DNA from: Rhodococcus ruber NBRC 15591
GTDB lineage: Bacteria > Actinomycetota > Actinomycetes > Mycobacteriales > Mycobacteriaceae
Assembly (NCBI RefSeq): GCF_001894945.1
Contig: NZ_BCXE01000001.1
Span: forward strand, 1-64,000
DNA length: 64,000 nucleotides
Direction: 5' to 3'
Shown one piece after another: positions 1 to 8,163 of the stretch. Positions within the stretch are counted from its first letter, which is position 1. Every line of letters starts with the position of its first letter. The position numbers and the translations under genes were made by a program. Under the pieces are notes generated by a model that ran no database searches, had not been told where the DNA came from, and saw only the letters and a program-made list of their open reading frames with translations.

Positions 1-15
1 CCCACCTGCCTCACC

Positions 16-66
16 GACCGAATGTCACACGCACTCGATCGAACCGAACCGATGTGACATTCGGTC
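16..66. terminator. 14-bp perfect inverted repeat beyond the WYL regulator
   Basis: Arms at 16-29 (GACCGAATGTCACA) and 53-66 (TGTGACATTCGGTC) are exact reverse complements around a 23-nt loop. The element lies just past the stop codon of the leftward regulator at 82, so it probably ends that transcript. The long loop also fits two operator half-sites for a gene to the left of the window. No T-run follows, as is common in high-GC actinomycetes. Confidence 0.55.
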
Positions 67-81
67 ACCGCACGCGCCGGC

Positions 82-1071
82 TCAGTCGCTTCCCGCGACG
101 GAGCCGGCGCGTTCGTATCGCCGGGCGAGCAGCTCGTGCCGGCGGCCTGCCTGCAGGCACGCCTCCCGCAGTTCCGGCGGATCCAGCACCGTGAAGTCGA
201 CGTCGAACTCCGCGAGCCAGCTCGCGATCGACCCGAGCGACGAGCCGCCGAGCGCGACCGCACAGTGATTCTCGTCGACCGGCTCGAGAGTTCCCCACTG
301 CTCGTCGACCATCGGCACGATCGAGTCGAACGGCGCGTGCAGCAGCACCCGGGCCCGCGTCCGGACGATGCCGCGGGCGATGCCCCGGCTCACGAACTCC
401 GCCGCCCCGCCCGGCGGCAGCTCGCGCGGGACGAACCGGGGACCGGTGGGGATCTTCGGCTCCATCCGGTCGACCCGGAACGACCGCCAGTCCTGCCGAT
501 GCAGATCCCACGCCATCAGATACCAGCGTGCACCCGACCGCACCAGCCGGTACGGCTCCACCTCCCGCCGCGAGCAGCCGCCGTCGTGCGCGCGATAGTC
601 GAACCGCAGCCGCTCGTGTGCGTGGCACACCGCGGCGACGGCGGACAGCAGCGCCGCGTCGACTGCGGACGCGGCGGGCGCCCGCTCGACGACCTCCACA
701 CGCAGCGCCTCGAGCCGGTGCCGCAGCCGCGAGGGCATCACGTGTCGCAACTTGGCGAGGGCACGCCCCGACGCCTCGCCGATCCCCGTCACCGAGCCGG
801 TCGCGCCGGACTGCAGGGCGACGGCCACCGCGACGACCTCCTCGTCGTCGAGCAGCAGCGGCGGCATCTCCGCGCCGGCGCCGAGGCGGTATCCGCCGCC
901 GACCCCGACGGTGGCGTCCACGGGGTAACCGAGGTCGCGGAGTTTGTCCACGTCCCGGCGCACCGTGCGGGTCGTGATCTGCAGGCGGTCGGCCAGCTCG
1001 GCACCCGACCAGTCCCGCCGGGTCTGCAGGAGCGACAGCAGCCGCAACAGGCGAGCGGACGTTTCGCGCAT
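82..1071 (-). CDS. WYL-domain transcriptional regulator (DeoR-like HTH)
   Basis: A 329-aa protein. The N-terminus (about residues 1-60) is a winged HTH of the DeoR/HTH_11 type, with a recognition segment reading [24 protein letters not shown] domain follows, with the core near [16 protein letters not shown] and FRVDRM, then a WCX-like C-terminal part. This is the usual layout of soluble WYL regulators, which bind DNA and are thought to sense a ligand or nucleic acid through the WYL domain. The ATG at 1071 begins right at the HTH; an in-frame ATG at 1113 would add 14 residues. It is divergent from ispE. Its target is not evident, and autoregulation through the 75-bp gap is only inferred. Confidence 0.85.
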   Translation of the reverse strand: MRETSARLLRLLSLLQTRRDWSGAELADRLQITTRTVRRDVDKLRDLGYPVDATVGVGGGYRLGAGAEMPPLLLDDEEVVAVAVALQSGATGSVTGIGEASGRALAKLRHVMPSRLRHRLEALRVEVVERAPAASAVDAALLSAVAAVCHAHERLRFDYRAHDGGCSRREVEPYRLVRSGARWYLMAWDLHRQDWRSFRVDRMEPKIPTGPRFVPRELPPGGAAEFVSRGIARGIVRTRARVLLHAPFDSIVPMVDEQWGTLEPVDENHCAVALGGSSLGSIASWLAEFDVDFTVLDPPELREACLQAGRRHELLARRYERAGSVAGSD

Positions 1072-1146
1072 GGTCCGAGCATGCCAGCGAACGAGGACAG
1101 CCGCCGTCCGCATTCGGGACCGCAGGGGTGCGTAAGCTGTATATCC

Positions 1147-2073
1147 GTGCTGTCCGTCGTCCCGAGCCCCGTCACCGTGCGAGCACCGTCCAAGGTGAAC
1201 CTGCATCTCGCCGTCGGTGACCTGCGCGAGGACGGGTACCACGAGCTGCGCACGGTCTTCCACGCGCTGTCCCTGAGCGACGAGGTGTCGGTCGTGCGAG
1301 CCGACGTGTTGAGCCTGCGGGTACGCGGAGCGGACGCCGCGGCCGTCCCCGCGGACGCCACCAATCTCGCCTGGCGGGCCGCGACGCTGCTGGCCGAACG
1401 CGCCGGGCGCGCACCCGAGGTCGCCATCACGATCGACAAGGGCATCCCCGTGGCCGGCGGGATGGCCGGTGGCAGCGCCGACGCCGCCGCCACCCTCGTC
1501 GCACTCGACGCCCTGTGGGGACTCGGTCTCGCCCGCGACGACCTGGACGACCTCGCGGCGGAACTGGGCAGCGACGTGCCGTTCTGCCTGCACGGCGGCA
1601 CCGCCATCGGCACCGGCCGCGGCGAGCAGCTGGTGCCGGTCCTCTCCCGTGGCACCTTCCACTGGGTGCTGGCCCTCGCGAAGGGTGGCCTGTCGACTCC
1701 GGTGGTGTTCCGCGAACTCGACCGTCTCCGGGCGGAAGGTTCTCCGCCCCGGGTCCGCGGCCTCGACGACCTGCTGCAGGCCCTCGCCGCCGGTGACGCG
1801 CACGCGCTGGCACCGCTGCTGGGCAACGATCTGCAGTCCGCGACCCTCTCGCTCGCGCCCGCACTGCGCCGTACCCTGCGGGCGGGCGTGGAGGCCGGCG
1901 CGCTGGCCGGCATCGTCTCCGGGTCCGGCCCCACGTGTGCATTCCTGTGCGCCGACGCCGCCGCGGCGGTGACGGTGAGCGCCGAACTGGCCGGGGCCGG
2001 CGTGTGCCGGACGGTGCGCGTGGCCTCCGGCCCGGTCCCCGGCGCGCGCGTCGTCGACAACTCCCACCCCTGA
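1147..2073 (+). CDS. ispE: 4-diphosphocytidyl-2-C-methyl-D-erythritol kinase
   Basis: A 308-aa GHMP kinase that phosphorylates CDP-ME at the 2-hydroxyl in the MEP isoprenoid pathway. Visible features are the PSKVNLHL motif with Lys16, the glycine-rich ATP loop [12 protein letters not shown] at about 104-115, the catalytic-type Asp in GSDVPF near 143, and the C-terminal [13 protein letters not shown] motif. The sequence is very close to mycobacterial IspE as I know it. The GTG at 1147 gives an N-terminus ending in [10 protein letters not shown], as in relatives; a GTG at 1177 is a shorter alternative. It is followed 21 bp later by an ABC-F gene and opens the backbone block shared with M. tuberculosis. 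Confidence 0.95.
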   Translation: MLSVVPSPVTVRAPSKVNLHLAVGDLREDGYHELRTVFHALSLSDEVSVVRADVLSLRVRGADAAAVPADATNLAWRAATLLAERAGRAPEVAITIDKGIPVAGGMAGGSADAAATLVALDALWGLGLARDDLDDLAAELGSDVPFCLHGGTAIGTGRGEQLVPVLSRGTFHWVLALAKGGLSTPVVFRELDRLRAEGSPPRVRGLDDLLQALAAGDAHALAPLLGNDLQSATLSLAPALRRTLRAGVEAGALAGIVSGSGPTCAFLCADAAAAVTVSAELAGAGVCRTVRVASGPVPGARVVDNSHP

Positions 2074-2094
2074 TCTCGGAAGGCATTGCTCCGC

Positions 2095-3891
2095 GTGGCG
2101 AATCTGATCAACCTCGAACAGGTCTCGAAGTCCTTCGGCATCAAACCGCTGCTGGACTCGGTGTCGCTCGGTGTGCAGGAGGGCGAGCGCATCGGCGTCG
2201 TCGGCCTCAACGGCGGCGGCAAGACCACCCTCCTCGAGGTCCTCACCGGCCTCGAGGAGCCCGACTCGGGCCGGGTCAGCCGGGTCGGCGGGCTGCGCAT
2301 GGCGGTCGTCACCCAGCGCGGCGTCCTGCCGGCCGGATCCACGGTCGGACAGGTCGTGCTGGGACCGCTGGGGGTGGCCGAGCACGAATGGGCCGGCGAC
2401 GCCCGGATCCGCTCCGTCCTCGCGGGTATCGGTGTCGACCGGCTCGGCCTCGACGCCCTCGTCGACGGGCTCTCCGGCGGCGAACGCCGACGCGTCGCGC
2501 TGGCCGCCGCCCTCGTGCAGGACCTCGACCTGCTCGTCCTCGACGAGCCCACCAACCATCTCGACGTCGAGGGTGTGCAGTGGCTGGCCGAGCACCTGCT
2601 CGCCCGGCGCAGCGCCCTCGTCGTCGTCACCCACGACCGGTGGTTCCTCGACACCGTCGCGACCCGCACGTGGGAGGTCGTCAACGGGCAGGTGGAAAGC
2701 TACGAGGGCGGCTACAACGACTGGATCTTCGCTCGTGCCGAGCGGGCCCGGCAGGCCGACGCGATGGAGGAACGGCGCCGCAACCTCGCGCGCAAGGAAC
2801 TCGCCTGGCTGCGGCGCGGGGCCCCGGCCCGCACCTCGAAGCCGCGCTACCGCATCGAGGCGGCGGAATCGCTGATCGCGAACGTGCCGCCGCCGCGGGA
2901 CACGGTGGCGCTGGCGTCGTTCGCCAAACGCCGTCTGGGCCGGGTGGTCATCGAGCTCGAGGACGCGACACTGACCACCCCCGACGGCCGCGAGCTGGTG
3001 CGCGACCTGACGTGGCGGCTCGGCCCGGGGGAGCGGATCGGCCTGGTCGGGGTCAACGGCTCCGGCAAGACGACGCTGCTGCGCACCCTCGCCGGGGAGA
3101 TCGAACCGGCGTCCGGTCGTCGCATCCAGGGCAAGACCGTCGAGATCGGCTGGCTGCGGCAGGAACTCGACGACCTGCCCACCGACCTGAGGGTGCTCGA
3201 CGCGGTGAAGGACGTGGCCGAACGGATCACACTGGGGGACAAGGAGATCTCGGCCGGCCAGCTCGCCGAGCGGCTCGGGTTCACCCCGGCGCGGCAGCGC
3301 ACACCCGTCGGCGATCTCTCCGGTGGCGAGCGTCGACGGCTGCAGCTGACCCGGGTGCTCATGGCCGAGCCGAACGTGCTGCTGCTCGACGAACCCACCA
3401 ACGACCTGGATATCGACACCCTGCAGCAGCTCGAGGACCTGCTGGACGGGTGGGCGGGCACCCTCGTGGTCATCTCGCACGACCGCTATCTGATCGAGCG
3501 GATCTGTGACTCGACGTGGGCGCTGTTCGGCGACGGCGCGCTCACCAACCTGCCGGGCGGGATCGACGAGTACCTGCGCCGTCGTGCGGCGCTCGGTGAC
3601 GGGGACATCCCGTCGTCGGCCTCCACGGTCGCGAAGACGTCGATGCCCGAACAGGGCGCGGAACAACCGAAGCGCGACGGCGCCGCCGAGCGGGCCGCCC
3701 GCAAGGAGCTGGCGCGGCTCGAGCGGAGCGTGGCGAAGCTGACCGAGCGGGAGGAGAAGCTGCACCACGACCTCGCCGACGCGGCCACCGATCCCGACCG
3801 CCTGCAGAAGCTCGACGCCGAGCTGCGCAGCGTGGTCGCGGAGAAGGAAGCCGCCGAGGAGCAGTGGATGGAGCTGGCCGAGAACTTGTAG
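2095..3891 (+). CDS. ABC-F family ATPase (Uup/EttA-like)
   Basis: A 598-aa protein with two ATP-binding cassettes and no membrane segments, so it is a soluble ABC-F protein and not a transporter. Cassette 1 has Walker A GLNGGGKTT (about 37-45), signature LSGGERRR and Walker B LLVLDEPTNHLD. Cassette 2 has GVNGSGKTT, LSGGERRR and LLLDEPTNDLD. A charged linker lies between them, and a coiled-coil tail rich in Arg, Glu and Lys (last ~80 residues) resembles the Uup C-terminal domain. Family members act on the ribosome or on DNA structures. GTG 2095 is chosen because GGAAGG at 2078-2083 is well spaced for it; the TTG at 2086 is too close to that site. Confidence 0.88.
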   Translation: MANLINLEQVSKSFGIKPLLDSVSLGVQEGERIGVVGLNGGGKTTLLEVLTGLEEPDSGRVSRVGGLRMAVVTQRGVLPAGSTVGQVVLGPLGVAEHEWAGDARIRSVLAGIGVDRLGLDALVDGLSGGERRRVALAAALVQDLDLLVLDEPTNHLDVEGVQWLAEHLLARRSALVVVTHDRWFLDTVATRTWEVVNGQVESYEGGYNDWIFARAERARQADAMEERRRNLARKELAWLRRGAPARTSKPRYRIEAAESLIANVPPPRDTVALASFAKRRLGRVVIELEDATLTTPDGRELVRDLTWRLGPGERIGLVGVNGSGKTTLLRTLAGEIEPASGRRIQGKTVEIGWLRQELDDLPTDLRVLDAVKDVAERITLGDKEISAGQLAERLGFTPARQRTPVGDLSGGERRRLQLTRVLMAEPNVLLLDEPTNDLDIDTLQQLEDLLDGWAGTLVVISHDRYLIERICDSTWALFGDGALTNLPGGIDEYLRRRAALGDGDIPSSASTVAKTSMPEQGAEQPKRDGAAERAARKELARLERSVAKLTEREEKLHHDLADAATDPDRLQKLDAELRSVVAEKEAAEEQWMELAENL

Positions 3892-3892
3892 A

Positions 3893-3938
3893 CCGGTGTG
3901 TCCTTTGGGCGGCAGTAGCAGCCCAAAGGACGCACCGG
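3893..3938. terminator. Strong bidirectional terminator hairpin
   Basis: 18-bp arms at 3893-3910 and 3921-3938, with a single G-T wobble, enclose a 10-nt loop. The hairpin sits between two convergent genes, the ABC-F gene and the enoyl-CoA hydratase gene, and can serve both. Confidence 0.85.
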
Positions 3939-3991
3939 CGGCGGAGCCGCCCGCTCGGGGGTGTCCCAGGTCTCCCGATCCAGTGCGGTGG

Positions 3992-4786
3992 TCATCGTCC
4001 GCTCCAGACGGGTGCGCGCTTCTGCATGAAAGCCATGACGCCCTCGACGGTGTCGGCGCTGGTGGTCAGCCGGGCCAGGGCGGCCTCGGTCGCGTCCCAG
4101 GCCGGTTCCTCGGACGGGACGATGCCGTCGACGATGCCGCGGGCGATCGTCTTGCTCGCCTGCACGGCCAGGGGCGCGCCGGTCGCGACGAGGTCGGCGA
4201 GCTCGAGCGCGGTGGTGAGGACGTCGGTCCGGGGGACGACGCGGTTGACCAGGCCCCAGCGCAGAGCGTCGGCCGCGGACATCGGCCTGCCGGTGAGCAC
4301 GAGTTCCATCGCGACGGACCGCGGGATGGCCTGCACGATGCGGAACACCCCGCCGGCGCCGGCGATGAGGCCGCGGTGGACCTCGGGCAACCCGAACTCG
4401 GCGGTGTCGGCGGCGACGACGAGGTCGCTCGCGAGGGCGAGTTCGGTACCGCCGCCGAGGGCGGTGCCGTTGACCGCCGCGACGATCGGCTTGGCGATCG
4501 GGTGCCTGACGACGCCGGCGAACCCCCAGTGCGCGGTCTCGGGCGGGGTGACCCCACCCGGTCCGGCGGTCCCGAGGGCCTCGAGGTCGGCGCCGCCGCA
4601 GAACACCCGCTCTCCGGCACCGGTGAGGACGACGACGCGCACGTCCGGGTCCCTGTCGGCGCGTTCCCACGCCTCGCCGAGGCCGGTGTGCACCTCGGCG
4701 TCGATGCTGTTGGCGGCCCCGGGCCGGTTGATGGTGACGAGCAGCGTGTGGCCGCGCTGTTCGACCAGGACGACGGGCTCGGTCAT
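3992..4786 (-). CDS. Enoyl-CoA hydratase/isomerase family protein
   Basis: A 264-aa crotonase-fold protein expected to hydrate trans-2-enoyl-CoA or act on a related thioester. The oxyanion-hole segments ERVFCGGADLEAL and NGTALGGGTELALASDLVVAA and the active-site segment FGLPEVHRGLIAGAGG are present. The Glu in LPEVHRG matches one of the two usual catalytic acids. Length is normal. Its ATG overlaps the stop of the upstream thiolase-like gene by 4 bp, so the two are translationally coupled and probably act on the same acyl-CoA. The stop codon itself overlaps another ATG at 3995 (see findings). Confidence 0.88.
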   Translation of the reverse strand: MTEPVVLVEQRGHTLLVTINRPGAANSIDAEVHTGLGEAWERADRDPDVRVVVLTGAGERVFCGGADLEALGTAGPGGVTPPETAHWGFAGVVRHPIAKPIVAAVNGTALGGGTELALASDLVVAADTAEFGLPEVHRGLIAGAGGVFRIVQAIPRSVAMELVLTGRPMSAADALRWGLVNRVVPRTDVLTTALELADLVATGAPLAVQASKTIARGIVDGIVPSEEPAWDATEAALARLTTSADTVEGVMAFMQKRAPVWSGR

Positions 4787-6297
4787 GCGGGGGACTCCTC
4801 GGTGACGGGATCGGTCAGGGTGACGGTCAGGGCGCCGCCGCGGTCGACGACGTGGACGGTGCGCCCGACGATGTCCGCACCCGCGGCGAGCACCTGCGCG
4901 CCGGCGGCGTCGGTGTAGCCGGAGACTCGACGGCCGTCGGGGGTGGTGCCCACCAGGAACCCGATCGCCGGATGGCCGTCGCGTCCGTATTCCGCGGTTG
5001 CCGTATGGATCTCGACGTCACCGCTGTAGCCGACGGCGGGATCGGGTCCGGTGGCGGGCAGTACGTGTGGCTCGGGATCGCCGACGTACCCGCGCGTGTG
5101 CGGGGCGGCGGCGAGCACGACGGTGTGCTGGTAGGTCAGGTAGCCGCCGTTGCCGTGGACGAGGGCGATCTCGCCGTCGGTGCGCAGCCGGCGGGTGACG
5201 GCGACGAGGGAGTGCAGCGTGTAGCTGTTGAGCGGTCCGCCGAAGAAGGAGTGGCCGCCGGTGACGCTCGGGACGGTCTCGCGGGGCAGGCCGAGGTGTT
5301 CGACGAGCAGCTTCGGCACCACGGGGAAGCAGCTGTAGGCGTCGACGATGTCCAGGTCGGCCGGCCGCAGGTCGGTGCGTTCGAGCGTCCGGGCGAGGGC
5401 GTCGGCGAGTGCCGCGGACCGGCCGAGGCCGGCGCGGGCGAGGATGTCGGCCGGTTCGGTCGCGCCCGCCCCGCCCCACACGTACACGATCCGGTCCTCG
5501 GCGACGCCGAGTTCGCGGGCGGTGGCGAGGGAGGTGACGACGACGGCGGCCGCCTGGTCGACGAACGGCATCGCGTTGAGCAGCAGCGGGTACGGAGCGG
5601 TGACCATCCGGTTGCGCGGGCCCACGGTGGTGATGTCCTCGGCGGTGCGCAGATCGGGGTTCCAGGCGGTGGGGTTGCGTCCGGCGATCTCGGAGAACGC
5701 GGCGTACAGCTGCGCGGACCAGGCCAGCGATTCGTCGTGGGAGTGCCCGAGTTGGTGGCTGAGCCGGGTCTCGAACAGCGGGTAGACGCGGGTGGGGGCG
5801 AGCATGCCGGCGCGTTGCATCGCGGGGCTGCCGAGGTCGTCCGGGTCGAAGGCGGGTGGGCCGCCGGGGTCGGTGGTCCAGCCGAGTGCGGCGGGGTCGG
5901 TGCCGGCCTTCGTCGCGGCGGTGACCGAGGCCTGGGATTCGCCGCCGACGAGGAGCGCGACGCCGGTCGTGCCGGTGGCGATCTCGTGGCCGATGCGGTC
6001 GAGCAGCGCTGCCGGCCAGTGCCCCCCGAGGGGACTGGTGTGGGTGCGGGCCGCCGCGGCGCCGAGACGTGCGGCGAGGAGCGCGGGGAGGTCGTCGTAC
6101 GCCCAGCTCGCGGTCTTGACGGCGTACACGGCGTCGATGCGCCGCGCGATGCCGTCGACGCCGGTGTCGGCGAGGGCCGCCCCGGCGGCGTCGTGGATCA
6201 GGTCGAGCGGTTCGCGGGGGTCGGCGGGGGCGCCGGCGCGTCCGGAGCGCAGGTCGCCGACGCCGACGACGACGGGTGTCCGGGCAGGGTCGGTCAT
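4783..6297 (-). CDS. Thiolase-like acetyl-CoA acetyltransferase family protein
   Basis: A 504-aa protein of the atypical actinobacterial thiolase family annotated as acetyl-CoA acetyltransferase. It has the N-terminal RTPVVVGVGDLRSG strand, LLVGGESQAS, and the DAYSCFPVVPKLL segment carrying the Cys typical of this subfamily. The VTGGHSFFGGPLNSYTLHS and LVHGNGGYLTYQH segments look like the His and Gly-rich thiolase loops. A C-terminal OB-like extension (last ~110 residues) is usual here. The ATG at 6297 is chosen; upstream residues would run into the divergent promoter. First gene of a two-gene operon, probably repressed by the TetR protein encoded opposite. Confidence 0.8.
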   Translation of the reverse strand: MTDPARTPVVVGVGDLRSGRAGAPADPREPLDLIHDAAGAALADTGVDGIARRIDAVYAVKTASWAYDDLPALLAARLGAAAARTHTSPLGGHWPAALLDRIGHEIATGTTGVALLVGGESQASVTAATKAGTDPAALGWTTDPGGPPAFDPDDLGSPAMQRAGMLAPTRVYPLFETRLSHQLGHSHDESLAWSAQLYAAFSEIAGRNPTAWNPDLRTAEDITTVGPRNRMVTAPYPLLLNAMPFVDQAAAVVVTSLATARELGVAEDRIVYVWGGAGATEPADILARAGLGRSAALADALARTLERTDLRPADLDIVDAYSCFPVVPKLLVEHLGLPRETVPSVTGGHSFFGGPLNSYTLHSLVAVTRRLRTDGEIALVHGNGGYLTYQHTVVLAAAPHTRGYVGDPEPHVLPATGPDPAVGYSGDVEIHTATAEYGRDGHPAIGFLVGTTPDGRRVSGYTDAAGAQVLAAGADIVGRTVHVVDRGGALTVTLTDPVTEESPA

Positions 6298-6344
6298 GTG
6301 CGGCCTCGGGGGAGTGGTCGGGGCAACGGTCACCCGCACAGTAA

Positions 6345-6365
6345 TACGGACTGATTCAGTCTGTA
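6345..6365. promoter_or_regulatory. TetR-type palindromic operator
   Basis: An inverted repeat centred on T6355, with half-sites ACGGACTGA and TTCAGTCTGT. Nine of ten base pairs match across 21 bp. It lies in the 91-bp gap between the divergent thiolase-like operon (start 6297) and the TetR gene (start 6389), the expected place for the operator of that regulator. Confidence 0.75.
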
Positions 6366-6388
6366 AATGGTCTGGCACACTGCTCACC

Positions 6389-7012
6389 GTGACCGAGCCG
6401 ATCGTGCGTCGCCGTGGCCGACCCCGCGATGCCGACCTCGAGGATCGCGTCTACGACGCCGTGATCGAGGTCTACTCCGAGACGAGCTGGCGCGGCTTCA
6501 CGCTCGACGCGGTCGGCCGGCGCGCCCGGGTGGGACGGGCGGCGCTGTACCGCCGCTGGGCCACCAAGGACGAACTGCTCGTGCAGGCGCTCGAGGCGCG
6601 CAGCCCGCTGCCGGTGCCGATCGACACCGGGGCGTTGCGCTCGGACCTGGTCGAACTGGTCACCCAGCTGCTGCGCGGCTACCGCACCACACCTGGGCTG
6701 GTGAGCCTGCGCGTCGCGCTCGACGCGCGCGTGCACCCGGACCTGCTGGCCCACCTGACCACCACGCTCAATCGGAGCCGCCTCGTCGCGGCCCGCACCA
6801 TCGTGTTGCGGGCGGTCGAACGCGGTGAGCTGCCGCCGCAGGTCTCGGTGACCCTCCTGCTCGAGATGGTCACCGGTGCGGCGCTCAGCCACGTGCTGTT
6901 CTCCCTCGCCGGACCGGCGGCGGACGACGACGCCTACGCCCGCACGCTCGTCGACGCCGCGATCCGCGCCCTGATCGCGAAACGGGAACACGATCCAGGT
7001 CCCGTGACCTAA
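6389..7012 (+). CDS. TetR family transcriptional regulator
   Basis: A 207-aa one-component regulator. The N-terminal TetR HTH covers about residues 8-55, with recognition helix segment ARVGRAALYRRWATKDELL. The C-terminal ligand domain is of the TetR_C_11-like type often seen near lipid and CoA genes. The GTG at 6389 gives a basic N-terminal arm (VRRRGRPRD) before the HTH, typical of the family. The gene is divergent from the thiolase/hydratase operon and shares a palindrome with it, so it probably represses that operon and itself, with an acyl-CoA as a plausible but unproven inducer. Confidence 0.87.
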   Translation: MTEPIVRRRGRPRDADLEDRVYDAVIEVYSETSWRGFTLDAVGRRARVGRAALYRRWATKDELLVQALEARSPLPVPIDTGALRSDLVELVTQLLRGYRTTPGLVSLRVALDARVHPDLLAHLTTTLNRSRLVAARTIVLRAVERGELPPQVSVTLLLEMVTGAALSHVLFSLAGPAADDDAYARTLVDAAIRALIAKREHDPGPVT

Positions 7013-7109
7013 CTGCAATCCAATTGCCCGGCGAGCCGCCGGAATCGATACCCCCCGAGGGGGATCCCGGCTAGCCTGGCAGACAGGCCCTGTGGTGGGA
7101 GGCGCGAGA

Positions 7110-7589
7110 ATGGACCTGCAGGCGATACGTGAGATCGAGCGGCTGAAGTACCGCTACGCGCGGGCGCTCGACACGAAGTCGTGGATCGAACTGGCCGACA
7201 CCATGGTTCCCGAGGCCACCGCCGTCTACGGCGAACACCTGAGTTTCGAATCGCGCGACGCGTTCCTGAACTTCCTCGAGAACACCCTCGGATCCCACGT
7301 CATCACCGAACACCACTGCGGCCACCCCGAGATCGACGTCGAGGGGGACACGGCCACGGGTATCTGGTTCCTCGCCGACACGGTGGTGGTGCCCGAGGAC
7401 GGGCTCGTGATGCGCGGGTCCGCCTACTACCACGACCGCTACGTGCGCGGCACGGACGGGCTCTGGCGCATCTCCCACACCGGTTACGAAAGGAACTGGG
7501 AGACAGTCACGTCCGTTGCCGACATGCCCAGTTTCCGGCTCACCTCGAACCGGTGGTCGCTGCTGCAGCAGCCGCCCCGCGCGTCCTGA
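7110..7589 (+). CDS. SnoaL-like / NTF2-fold protein
   Basis: A 159-aa protein with the N-terminal pattern of SnoaL_4-type polyketide cyclase or dehydratase-like domains: a helix IREIERLKYRYARALDTKSW, then ADTMVPEATAVYG, and a His-rich strand TEHHCGHPEI. The fold makes a cone-shaped pocket in steroid isomerases, dehydratases and small ligand-binding proteins. The reaction cannot be assigned from sequence. The ATG at 7110 has a good ribosome site (GGGAGG at 7097-7102). A TAGCCT hexamer at 7071-7076 may be its -10 box. A glyoxalase-fold gene follows 44 bp later and may be cotranscribed. Confidence 0.75.
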   Translation: MDLQAIREIERLKYRYARALDTKSWIELADTMVPEATAVYGEHLSFESRDAFLNFLENTLGSHVITEHHCGHPEIDVEGDTATGIWFLADTVVVPEDGLVMRGSAYYHDRYVRGTDGLWRISHTGYERNWETVTSVADMPSFRLTSNRWSLLQQPPRAS

Positions 7590-7633
7590 ACCGGCCGCGA
7601 ACCCGTACCGGCCGAGAGGAGGGGACCCGTCCG

Positions 7634-8080
7634 ATGACCGCGACCGACACCGAAGTCTTCCCCCGGGCCGGTGCGCTCCCGTACCTCATCGTGGGTCGCG
7701 CCCGCAGTGCCATCGACTGGTACCGGCAGGTGTTCGACGCGACGCTGGCGGGGGACCCCGTGGTGCTCGAGGACGGCCGGATCGGCCACGCCGAGTTGGT
7801 CTTTCCCACCGGGATGGTGTATCTGGCGGAGGAGTTCCCCGAGATGGGCCTGTCCGCGCCCGAGGCCGGCGCGACGTCGGTGAGCCTGATGCTCCCGGTC
7901 GACGACACCGACGCCGTGCTCACCAAGGCCCGCGACGCCGGCGGCACCGTCGAACGCTGGATCGCCGAGAGTCACGGTCACCGCAACGCCACGCTGCTCG
8001 ATCCGTTCGGACACCGATGGCTGCTCGTCGGGCCCCTGACCGGCCGCCGGCAGGGCGCCGCCACCGGTACCGGCAGGTAG
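7634..8080 (+). CDS. VOC / glyoxalase-fold protein (PhnB-like)
   Basis: A 148-aa vicinal-oxygen-chelate protein close to the YaeR/PhnB subgroup. It shows the paired beta-alpha-beta-beta-beta modules: PYLIVGRARSAIDWYRQVF, then GHAELVFPTGMVYLAEE, then SLMLPVDDTDAVLTKARDAGGTV and a final DPFGHRWLLVGP strand. Metal-ligand positions are only partly visible (His in GHAEL, Glu in YLAEE). Such proteins may be lyases, dioxygenases or resistance proteins; function here is unknown. The ATG at 7634 follows GAGGAGG at 7617-7623. Confidence 0.8.
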   Translation: MTATDTEVFPRAGALPYLIVGRARSAIDWYRQVFDATLAGDPVVLEDGRIGHAELVFPTGMVYLAEEFPEMGLSAPEAGATSVSLMLPVDDTDAVLTKARDAGGTVERWIAESHGHRNATLLDPFGHRWLLVGPLTGRRQGAATGTGR

Positions 8081-8150
8081 GTCCGGCGCCCCGCGCAGAC
8101 ACGTGCGCGATCGGGGCTCCCACATGATCGGCTGCCGGGGCAGGGGCCGG

Positions 8151-8156
8151 TAGGCT
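8151..8156 (+). promoter_or_regulatory. -10 box of a probably leaderless promoter
   Basis: TAGGCT ends 8 bases before the GTG at 8164. This spacing puts the transcription start at or next to the start codon, so the crotonase-family mRNA is likely leaderless. No clear -35 element is visible. Confidence 0.5.
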
Positions 8157-8163
8157 CCGGCGC

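Noticed and set aside
136-2073. N-terminal extension of ispE antisense to the WYL gene
   Set aside because: IspE similarity starts at about 1147 and the upstream frame is the shadow of the regulator.
82-3768. Very long open frame on the minus strand (1228 codons)
   Set aside because: Only its last part (82-1071) encodes a recognisable protein. The rest is antisense to ispE and the ABC-F gene and reflects high GC.
3486-4670. Minus-strand 394-codon frame spanning the hydratase and ABC-F genes
   Set aside because: It contains no family motif and only mirrors real genes. The short piece from 3995 is discussed separately.
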